NCBI GenBank assembly: GCA_031253705.1
Contig: JAIRVW010000447.1
Span: 1-6,359, forward strand
DNA from: Brucellaceae bacterium
GTDB taxonomy: Bacteria; Pseudomonadota; Alphaproteobacteria; Rhizobiales; Rhizobiaceae
DNA length: 6,359 nt
Reading direction: 5' to 3'
Below are positions 1 to 5,137 of this stretch, piece after piece; positions within the stretch are counted from its first letter, which is position 1, and every line of letters begins with the position of its first letter. The notes below the pieces were generated by a model. That model saw only the letters and a program-made list of their open reading frames with translations. It had not been told where the DNA came from and ran no database searches. The position numbers were made by a program, and so were the translations under genes.

Positions 1-1127
1 CGTGGTGCCACATCAACAACGGCATGAGCCAGTGTCTGACCGGTGAGCAATGTCATGTCAGCCTTGCAACCAACATCCAGACCATAGCCTTCCAGCTGCA
101 TCACATCAGCACCGCCCTGCGAGCAGATATGCAGCACATGTTCCAAATCAACGTCACGACGCAGGCCGTTTTTCATGCCGATCACTTTGGCACGGTCAAT
201 CATATCCGGCTGCCCCCACGGGCCCCATGTGTCGCGGATACCGTCACAACCGGCACCCATGCGGATACCCGCTTCTTTGAGACGCAGCACGGACGGAACC
301 GGAACAGAAGGTGCGCCGGTGGTGAGAATGGCAACATCCAGCTCTGCCAGCTGCTCAAGCAGGCTCGAAACACGCAGATAATCATTCGCACCGAGTGTGA
401 AGGCGTGGCTGATTGCGACCTTACCCTGCATGCCACTGGCACGGATACGCTCGAAAATCAGTTCCATGGTGAAAGCGCCGAGTTCACCCAATTCGTGCAG
501 GTGAATATCAATCGGCTTGCCATGTTTCACTGCAAGCGCAAACAGCGCATCCAGCTGGCCTTTCGGATCACGGTCGATGCCGCAAGGGTCGATACCGCCC
601 AGCACTTCACAGCCCTGTTTCAGTGCTTCATCCAGCAGTTCCAATGTGCCCGGCATCACCATCAGACCGGATTGCGGGAAAGCAACAATTTCGATGTCGA
701 TCAGGTCTTTGAGTTTCTCGCGGGTTTCAAACACGCCTTCGAGAATTTTCAGACCATGGGTCGTATCAATGTCCACATGACTGCGGATATGGCTGGAGCC
801 GTGGGCAATCAGGCCAATGGCATGGCGCATCGACTGAATATGCGGGTCGAGACCGATTTCAAGACGCTTTTCACGTTCAAAATCAATACGCTCGCGCAAA
901 CTCGCCTGCTTGCCGTTTACATGCCAGTCGAGCCCCCAATTGGTTTTATCCAGATGGGTATGGGCATCAATCAGACCGGGGATAACAATATGTCCCTGAC
1001 CATCTTCAACAGCCACACCATCCGCACTGAGGTTTGTGCCATATTCAGCGATGCGGCCGTTACGGATCAGAATATCTGTGGCTGCACCTGCATGAGGGCG
1101 CACATTGCGTAACAAAAGATCAGACAT
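1..1127 (-). CDS. Cytosine-deaminase-like amidohydrolase, partial (C-terminus beyond left edge)
   Basis: This is a metal-dependent hydrolase of the amidohydrolase superfamily, closest in pattern to cytosine deaminase (CodA), and probably cytoplasmic since no signal peptide is visible. The first 375 residues are in the window; the family usually runs to 400-430. Translation from ATG at 1127 (MSDLLLRNVRPH) gives, in order: the HTHLDK metal motif (H56, H58), RSHVD (115-119), AFPQ (149-152; CodA uses this Gln to hold the substrate), IDIHLHE with metal ligand H209 and likely proton shuttle E212, ISH with H241, and GCDG with metal ligand D295, followed by W301. The spacings H56-H209 (153) and H209-H241 (32) equal those I recall for CodA. 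The CodA His-Asp-Asp segment here reads Cys-Asp-Gly, so the second Asp is lost. The start lies 5 nt past the permease stop, so expression is coupled to transport. The substrate is unknown: a cyclic amide, nucleobase-like compound or amidated catabolite is possible. Confidence 0.88.
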   Translation of the reverse strand, partial: MSDLLLRNVRPHAGAATDILIRNGRIAEYGTNLSADGVAVEDGQGHIVIPGLIDAHTHLDKTNWGLDWHVNGKQASLRERIDFEREKRLEIGLDPHIQSMRHAIGLIAHGSSHIRSHVDIDTTHGLKILEGVFETREKLKDLIDIEIVAFPQSGLMVMPGTLELLDEALKQGCEVLGGIDPCGIDRDPKGQLDALFALAVKHGKPIDIHLHELGELGAFTMELIFERIRASGMQGKVAISHAFTLGANDYLRVSSLLEQLAELDVAILTTGAPSVPVPSVLRLKEAGIRMGAGCDGIRDTWGPWGQPDMIDRAKVIGMKNGLRRDVDLEHVLHICSQGGADVMQLEGYGLDVGCKADMTLLTGQTLAHAVVDVAP

Positions 1128-1132
1128 AATTT

Positions 1133-2080
1133 TTACCTCAGTTTAGGATTGAGAGCATCGCGCAGCCAGTCACCAAGCACGTTCACGGCGACAACCAGCA
1201 GGCAGAGCTGCAAGACAGGGAAAACGGTAATCCACCACAGACCGGAGAACAGGAACTGATTACCAAGACGGATCAGCGTGCCAAGGCTCGGCTGGCTCGG
1301 CGGCATGCCGATACCAAGGAAGGAGAGCGTGGCTTCGGTGAGGATAGCCATACCGAAATTAAGCGTCGCGGCCACAAGGATCGGCGTCAGCGTATTCGGC
1401 AGAATATGGTACATCATGATGCGGCGTGCAGGCACCTTGAGCAGGCGTGCAGCCTGCACATATTCCTTGGAGCGCTCAACAATTGTCTGCGCACGCACGG
1501 TACGGGCATATTGCACCCAGCCCGACAGTGTAATCGCCAGCACCAGAACACCGGCAGCCGCATAGTCACGCAGATCAGCAGGCAGCATCTGGCGCACCAC
1601 AGCGCTAACCAGAATAGCGATCAGAATGGTCGGGATCGAGAGGAGAACATCGCCGATACGCATCAGCAGATTGTCGATAATGCCCTGCATATAACCGGCA
1701 ATCAGACCAAAGCTTAAGCCCACGACCAGCGACAGCACGACTGAGGCCACACCGATCAGGATGGAGATACGCGAGCCATAGAGAATGGCGGAGAGAATAT
1801 CGCGACCCTGCGTGTCTGTGCCCAGCAGATAAGGCCACTGGCCGTCCGCATTCCAGATCGGCGGCAGCTCGGAGTTCCACAGATCAAGCTGCGCCGGATC
1901 AAACGGATTTTGCGGAGCGATCAGCGGAGCCGCAAAAGCAGTGATAATCATCAGCGCCAGCAACACGGCTGAAACCATTGCCGGTTTATTGCGGGTGAAT
2001 GACCACCAGAGATCACTGTCTTTCATGCGCTGCCAGCGTGACTTTTGGTTCGCAAGCGGGGCGTTTATATTGTCAGTCAT
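1133..2080 (-). CDS. ABC transporter permease, DppC/OppC type
   Basis: Inner-membrane permease subunit of a peptide/opine/nickel-class importer (binding-protein-dependent transport inner membrane family, with the OppC N-terminal region), 315 residues and full length for the family. ATG at 2080 is preferred: it follows a G-rich Shine-Dalgarno at 5 nt and gives the usual soluble N-terminus (MTDNINAPLANQK) before the first membrane segment (about 33-54). Family hallmarks are LGTDTQGRD (86-94) in the periplasmic loop, a membrane segment at 104-130, SIPTILIAILVSAVV (148-162), the ATPase-contacting EAA loop (about 206-232, with EYVQAARLLKVPARR), ATLSFLGIGMPP (249-261) and the C-terminal LGDWLRDALNPKLR. 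The open frame extends upstream to a TTG at 2224, but that part crosses a dispersed repeat and overlaps the preceding gene. It should pair with the DppB-type subunit 112 nt upstream. The substrate cannot be told from the permease. Confidence 0.95.
   Translation of the reverse strand: MTDNINAPLANQKSRWQRMKDSDLWWSFTRNKPAMVSAVLLALMIITAFAAPLIAPQNPFDPAQLDLWNSELPPIWNADGQWPYLLGTDTQGRDILSAILYGSRISILIGVASVVLSLVVGLSFGLIAGYMQGIIDNLLMRIGDVLLSIPTILIAILVSAVVRQMLPADLRDYAAAGVLVLAITLSGWVQYARTVRAQTIVERSKEYVQAARLLKVPARRIMMYHILPNTLTPILVAATLNFGMAILTEATLSFLGIGMPPSQPSLGTLIRLGNQFLFSGLWWITVFPVLQLCLLVVAVNVLGDWLRDALNPKLR
1136..1139 (-). promoter_or_regulatory. Shine-Dalgarno of the amidohydrolase, inside the end of the upstream permease gene
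   Basis: Read on the minus strand, GAGG lies 8 nt before the ATG at 1127 and overlaps the last sense codons of the DppC-type permease, just before its TAA (1133-1135). Only 5 nt separate stop and start. This supports the chosen ATG and implies translational coupling. Confidence 0.65.
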
Positions 2081-2085
2081 GAATG

Positions 2086-2091
2086 CCCCCC
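2086..2091 (-). promoter_or_regulatory. G-run Shine-Dalgarno of the DppC-type permease
   Basis: On the minus strand a run of six G lies 5 nt before ATG 2080. It is not a standard AGGAGG site but is the only purine-rich run in place, and it decides the start against the longer open frame. The dispersed palindrome ends 3 nt upstream of it, so folding there could affect ribosome access (inference). Confidence 0.45.
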
Positions 2092-2094
2092 AAA

Positions 2095-2138
2095 GCGCAT
2101 TCCGAAAAGTGCAAAGCGGTTTTCGGGATAAAATGCGC
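2095..2138 (-). repeat. Dispersed 44-bp imperfect palindrome, copy 1 (Hyphomicrobiales type)
   Basis: On the minus strand this reads GCGCATT, a 5-nt bulge (TTATC), CCGAAAA, an 11-nt loop, TTTTCGG, AATGCGC, giving two 7-bp stem blocks separated by a one-sided bulge. It matches copy 2 (3282-3325, opposite strand) at 38 of 44 positions; the six changes fall only in bulge and loop, and every stem base is kept. It fills the gap between the two permease genes. I recognise the words as an abundant intergenic palindrome of Brucella/Ochrobactrum and relatives (from memory, not searched). In the transcript it would be a hairpin that could stabilise mRNA ends or tune expression of the second permease. 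Confidence 0.85.
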
Positions 2139-2192
2139 GTAAAACAAAAAAATAGAGCAGTTTCAACGATTTCATATTCACTGAAAGCCCCC

Positions 2193-3164
2193 TTAGCGTG
2201 TAGCGGCGCGCAGGCGCGGATCAATCACAGCATAGGTGATATCAACCAGCGTATTCAGCGCAACAAAGATAAAAGAAACAATGCAAAGATAGGCGGCCAT
2301 CACCGGAATATCGATAAATGTCACAGCCTGAATAAACAGCATCCCCATACCCGGCCACTGGAACACGGTCTCGGTAATCAGCGCAAAAGCGATCAGCGAG
2401 CCGACATTCATCGCCGTCATCGTTACAACCGGCATCAGGCAGTTGCGCAACGCATGGCGGAAGTAAATCCGGTAACGCGGGATACCACGGGCACGGGCGA
2501 ATTTGACAAAATCCGAGCGCAGGGTTTCCAGCATTTCGGCACGTACCAGACGCATAATCAGCGTAATCTGATAGAGCGACAATGCAATAGACGGCAGGAT
2601 CAGCGCCAGACGGCCGGAATGGGTGAGAAAACCGGTTGACCACCAGCCAAGCTGAACAACATCACCGCGACCAAAGGCGGGCAGCATGCCAAGACTGACT
2701 GAGAACACCAGAATAAGCAGAATACCGACCACAAAGCTTGGCAGAGACACACCGATAATCGAAGTGAACTGAAACAGTTCCGTATACCATTTGCCTCGAT
2801 GAATGGCCGTGATCACCCCCATCGGAATACCGATAATCAGCGACAAAAGCGTGGCGACAATCACCAGCTCCATCGTTGCGGGAAAGCTCTCGGCGATCAG
2901 CCCCAGCACTTCCTGACCATTGCGGTAGGAAATACCGAAATTGCCCTGAACAGCATCGCTGACAAAACGCACATATTGCGTGACAAAACCGTCATTCAGC
3001 CCCAGCCGTTCGCGCAAGGCATCACGGTCGATCTGGCTCATCTGCTCATTGGCCATCAGCTCAACCGGATCGCCCGCAAAACGGAAAATCATGAAAGCCA
3101 GCAATGCCACAGCGAGCATAACCATCGCCGCATTTGCCAGTCGCTTGATTATAAATACAAGCAT
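2193..3164 (-). CDS. ABC transporter permease, DppB/OppB type
   Basis: Inner-membrane permease subunit of a peptide/opine/nickel-class importer, 323 residues, normal length. ATG at 3164 follows a good Shine-Dalgarno (GGAGAGGG on the minus strand, 3171-3178) at 6 nt spacing and begins MLVFIIKRL, the usual OppB-type N-terminal membrane anchor. Membrane segments can be placed at about 9-29, 97-121, 133-158, 187-205, 247-268 and 284-308. The large periplasmic loop after segment 1 holds the family pattern GDPVELM...LRERLGLNDGF..QY (31-64) and GNFGISY (74-80). The EAA loop that contacts the ATPase is at about 218-240 (FVKFARARGIPRYRIYFRHA). The end YAVIDPRLR is typical. It lies 165 nt after the SBP1 gene and 112 nt before the DppC-type gene. 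Both gaps are wide for such an operon and both carry the dispersed palindrome. Substrate specificity is not readable from this subunit. Confidence 0.95.
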   Translation of the reverse strand: MLVFIIKRLANAAMVMLAVALLAFMIFRFAGDPVELMANEQMSQIDRDALRERLGLNDGFVTQYVRFVSDAVQGNFGISYRNGQEVLGLIAESFPATMELVIVATLLSLIIGIPMGVITAIHRGKWYTELFQFTSIIGVSLPSFVVGILLILVFSVSLGMLPAFGRGDVVQLGWWSTGFLTHSGRLALILPSIALSLYQITLIMRLVRAEMLETLRSDFVKFARARGIPRYRIYFRHALRNCLMPVVTMTAMNVGSLIAFALITETVFQWPGMGMLFIQAVTFIDIPVMAAYLCIVSFIFVALNTLVDITYAVIDPRLRAATR

Positions 3165-3170
3165 TCAGTT

Positions 3171-3178
3171 CCCTCTCC
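3171..3178 (-). promoter_or_regulatory. Shine-Dalgarno of the DppB-type permease
   Basis: GGAGAGGG on the minus strand, 6 nt before ATG 3164. It is the strongest ribosome site in the window and fixes the start of this permease. Confidence 0.7.
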
Positions 3179-3193
3179 CAAGGATAATCACAT

Positions 3194-3263
3194 TATGCCG
3201 CAATCTGCATGATCGCGGCATAGACAAAGTATTTTCAAACCACCTCAGATTGTTGAAAATACT
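3194..3263 (-). other. Two tandem hairpins with complementary loops ahead of the DppB-type gene
   Basis: Two perfect inverted repeats lie side by side. The first in transcription order is 11 bp (AGTATTTTCAA at 3228-3238 against TTGAAAATACT at 3253-3263, 14-nt loop). The second is 8 bp (TATGCCGC at 3194-3201 against GCGGCATA at 3215-3222, 13-nt loop). CAGATTG (3246-3252) in the first loop is the exact complement of CAATCTG (3201-3207), which starts at the last stem base of the second hairpin and runs into its loop, so a kissing contact or alternative pairing is possible. The structure ends 29 nt before ATG 3164 and 15 nt before its Shine-Dalgarno. Role unknown: mRNA processing, attenuation or a protein-binding operator are all open. 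The inverted repeats are certain; function is not. Confidence 0.5.
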
Positions 3264-3281
3264 CTATTTTTTTAAATTAAA

Positions 3282-3325
3282 GCGCATTTTGATCCGAAAA
3301 CCGCGTCACACTTTTCGGAATGCGC
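3282..3325 (+). repeat. Dispersed 44-bp imperfect palindrome, copy 2 (opposite orientation)
   Basis: On the plus strand this reads GCGCATT, bulge TTGAT, CCGAAAA, 11-nt loop, TTTTCGG, AATGCGC: the same architecture as copy 1 on the other strand, 38/44 identical with all 28 stem bases conserved. It begins 4 nt after the SBP1 stop codon in the direction of transcription and is followed there by a broken T/A-rich run. The position suits a stabilising or partly terminating hairpin that keeps binding-protein mRNA above permease mRNA (inference). The flanking run is not a clean U tract, so I do not call it a terminator. Confidence 0.85.
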
Positions 3326-3329
3326 TTCG

Positions 3330-4901
3330 TTATTTCTTCAGAACCGTCAGCCAGTGACGCGGTTTGTTATCCGCCTGCTGGACAACGCTTTCCACCTTGT
3401 CGGTGAGCACCCATGCAATCGGCTGCTGATGCAATGGCAACTGAATGATTTCTTTCTTCACGATTTCCAGCGCCTGTGTCTGCAAGGCCAGACGTTTTTC
3501 GCGATCCATTTCCGTGGAAGCCTGTGTCACCAGCTTGTCCAGCTCCGGATAGGACCAGCCGCCCCAGTTAAACACACCGGCAACACCGGATTTGGTCTGG
3601 ATGACCTGCATCAGGATGGAATAGCTGTCGAGCATCGGTTCATTCGCCCAGCCGAGAATATAGGCATCCGCCTGACCTGCTGTGCGCTTTGGTGCCTGCA
3701 CCGCTGTCGGCCCGATATCCAGCGACGGCTTGAAACCGGCACGCGTCAGCATGGAAATCATGCCGTTGCACAGCTCTTCTTCGTTCAGATAGTTCTCATA
3801 GGTACAGACCAGCGTGAACGGAAAACCTTCCGCGCCGTTTTCCTTCAAAAGCGCTTTGGCTTTGTCGAGATCATAACCATAGAGCGTGTCCAGTTCCGGT
3901 GTATAACCCGGAATTTCCGGCGCAATAATCGTACCGGCATTGCGCGATTTATCACGCATGATGCGCTTTTTGATCAGGTCCATATCCAGCGCATGGGCAA
4001 AAGCCTGACGCACGCCCAGCTTGTTGAACTGGTTCTCATCGCCGTTGTGTAGCTTCTCACGACGCTGGAAACCGACAAACACGGTACGCAGATCGGTACG
4101 TTCCATCAGGCGTAAACCCGGGGCAGATGCCAGACGCGCCAGATCCTGCGTTGGTGCGGATTCGGTGAAATCCACATCGCCGCCGAGCAGCGCTGCAACA
4201 CGCGTTGCCGATGAGGTAATCGGTGTGAATTCGATCTTATCAATATTATGCTGCGGCTTATCCCACCAGCCGTCAAATTTCACCAGTACAGTTTTACTGT
4301 CCGGCACACGGCTTTCCAGTTTGAACGGCCCTGTGCCATTGGTATTATAGGTGGCATAGCCTTCTTTCTGCCCGCCCACATCGGTCGGCAGCAGAGAGTC
4401 ATTTTTAACCAGCCAGTCCTCATCAAACATATGAATATTGGTCAGGTCGTTGAGCAGCAGCGGATAAGGCCCCGTCAGTTCAATATCAATTGTGTAGTCG
4501 TCAATAATCTTGGCAGATTTATAGGCAGGCAGATTGCCCCGCAGCGGCGAAGTCGGATGGCTCACACGGGTGAGCGAGGCCAGCACATCCTTGGCAGAGA
4601 AATTCGCGCCGTCGTGAAACTTCACACCTTCGCGCAGTTTAAAGCGCCATGTGTTCTCGCCGACAATTTCCCAGCTGGTTGCAAGGGCAGGCTCGATCTT
4701 CAGATCGGCATTATAGCGGACCAGCCCTTCATAGATGTGGCTCAGAAACGCAATCGTATAACTGTCGCCATAGGAATAGGGATCCATTGAATAAACATCA
4801 TGTGCGGCTCCCCAGCGCAATGTTTCAGCAGAAGCACTATGCGCAGTGTGGCTCAATGCAAAAGCCATCAGACCCGCAAGGATCGATTTTCTGAATTTCA
4901 T
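3330..4901 (-). CDS. ABC transporter solute-binding protein, family 5 (DppA/OppA-like), SBP1
   Basis: Periplasmic receptor of the importer, 523 residues, normal for cluster C binding proteins (SBP_bac_5). ATG at 4901 is chosen because it gives a clean signal peptide: MKFRK, hydrophobic ILAGLMAFALS, then a likely cut after HSASA (residue 25). A GTG at 4937 would add 12 residues ahead of it, while GGGG sits 9 nt before the ATG. Family features follow: DPYSYGD..T....IYEGLVRYN (about 40-64), PALATSWE (71-78), W.FKLREGVKFHDG..F.A.DV (85-106), NGTGPFKLES (188-197), WWDKP (212-216), RVAALLGGDVD (234-244), VRQAFAHALD (297-306) and C-terminal LPLHQQPIAW (488-497). C366 and C378 may form a disulfide. 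There is no lipobox Cys, so it should be soluble in the periplasm. SBP2 just upstream is about 60% identical. Ligand unknown: peptide, opine or another amide; the short GWANEP loop (417-422) differs from that of the dipeptide receptor DppA. Confidence 0.95.
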   Translation of the reverse strand: MKFRKSILAGLMAFALSHTAHSASAETLRWGAAHDVYSMDPYSYGDSYTIAFLSHIYEGLVRYNADLKIEPALATSWEIVGENTWRFKLREGVKFHDGANFSAKDVLASLTRVSHPTSPLRGNLPAYKSAKIIDDYTIDIELTGPYPLLLNDLTNIHMFDEDWLVKNDSLLPTDVGGQKEGYATYNTNGTGPFKLESRVPDSKTVLVKFDGWWDKPQHNIDKIEFTPITSSATRVAALLGGDVDFTESAPTQDLARLASAPGLRLMERTDLRTVFVGFQRREKLHNGDENQFNKLGVRQAFAHALDMDLIKKRIMRDKSRNAGTIIAPEIPGYTPELDTLYGYDLDKAKALLKENGAEGFPFTLVCTYENYLNEEELCNGMISMLTRAGFKPSLDIGPTAVQAPKRTAGQADAYILGWANEPMLDSYSILMQVIQTKSGVAGVFNWGGWSYPELDKLVTQASTEMDREKRLALQTQALEIVKKEIIQLPLHQQPIAWVLTDKVESVVQQADNKPRHWLTVLKK

Positions 4902-4950
4902 GAATTTGTTCCCCAAAAAAGACAACCGGCTCCTCACTCTTGATGGTGCT

Positions 4951-4960
4951 TGTCCGGACA
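4951..4960. promoter_or_regulatory. 10-bp perfect palindrome in the SBP1 leader
   Basis: TGTCCGGACA is its own reverse complement and lies 50 nt upstream of ATG 4901. A 6-bp inverted repeat (CACTCT 4935-4940, AGAGTG 4965-4970) surrounds it slightly off centre, so in RNA the region could fold. It may be a repressor half-site pair or chance; no regulator is encoded in the window. Confidence 0.3.
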
Positions 4961-4987
4961 GGAGAGAGTGTGTGGAATTCAGATTTC

Positions 4988-5011
4988 ATTGTCAACTAAA
5001 TTGTCTACATA
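4988..5011. repeat. Tandem 12-bp direct repeat, possible operator
   Basis: ATTGTCAACTAA and ATTGTCTACATA are adjacent and agree at 9 of 12 positions, sharing ATTGTC. The second contains TGT-CT-ACA, the inverted TGT/ACA arrangement seen in several GntR-family operators. A third TTGTC begins at 4950 within the palindrome. The repeat lies just downstream of the expected start site of the TATAAT promoter candidate, a good place for repression. Function is inferred from position only. Confidence 0.3.
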
Positions 5012-5023
5012 ATTACAGGCAAA

Positions 5024-5052
5024 ATTATACACACAAGCGAATGCCCTGCTAA
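5024..5052 (-). promoter_or_regulatory. Candidate sigma-70 promoter of SBP1
   Basis: On the minus strand, TTAGCA (5052-5047; 4 of 6 match to TTGACA) is followed after 17 nt by a perfect TATAAT (5029-5024). Transcription would start near 5017 and give a leader of about 115 nt. A perfect TTGACA at 4995-4990 is an alternative -35 but has only CACACT at 17 nt. The terminator upstream makes a separate promoter for SBP1 likely. Confidence 0.45.
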
Positions 5053-5075
5053 ATCTTGTGATCAGAACATTCGCT
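5036..5075. promoter_or_regulatory. 8-bp inverted repeat flanking the -35 region
   Basis: AGCGAATG (5036-5043) and CATTCGCT (5068-5075) are perfect reverse complements whose centres are 32 bp apart, about three helical turns, and they bracket the proposed -35. The small palindrome TGATCA (5059-5064) lies between them. This could be a dimer-looping operator or a second stem after the terminator. Direct sequence observation; the role is inferred. Confidence 0.35.
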
Positions 5076-5111
5076 AAAACAAAAAATAGCCTGCATGTTT
5101 ACACATGCAGG
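5076..5111 (-). terminator. Intrinsic terminator after SBP2
   Basis: On the minus strand CCTGCATGT (5111-5103) and ACATGCAGG (5098-5090) form a perfect 9-bp stem closed by the GNRA-type loop GTAA. It is followed by CTA, then six T (5086-5081), G and four T (5079-5076). The stem starts 26 nt after the SBP2 stop. This is the best intrinsic terminator in the window and separates SBP2 transcription from SBP1, at least in part. Confidence 0.85.
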
Positions 5112-5137
5112 TGTGAGAGTTTGTGGAGTTTCAGGAC

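Noticed and set aside
24..1112. Long plus-strand open frame (362 codons) opposite the amidohydrolase
   Set aside because: It is the antisense shadow of a minus-strand gene with clear catalytic motifs; the translation is rich in His, Gln and Thr with no recognisable domain.
2081..2224. Longer start (TTG at 2224) for the DppC-type permease
   Set aside because: The extra 48 residues translate the palindromic repeat and the end of the upstream gene; ATG 2080 gives the normal family N-terminus.
1941..2639. Plus-strand open frame (232 codons) across the permease junction
   Set aside because: It crosses two real minus-strand genes and a dispersed repeat, and has a low-complexity, charged translation; no family pattern.
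2095..3325. Invertible, phase-variable segment carrying the DppB-type gene
   Set aside because: The inverted copies are imperfect and belong to a dispersed palindrome family; no recombinase gene or crossover-type site is seen.
3354..4790. Plus-strand open frames opposite SBP1 (3354-4052, 4248-4790)
   Set aside because: Antisense shadows of the binding protein, no signal or domain of their own.
4902..4937. GTG start 12 codons upstream for SBP1
   Set aside because: It would put a charged stretch before the signal peptide; ATG 4901 gives a standard signal sequence and has a G-rich site at proper distance.
4972..4995. Promoter with perfect TTGACA (4995-4990)
   Set aside because: No acceptable -10 at 16-18 nt; the TTGACA is also part of the direct repeat, so it is kept only as an alternative.
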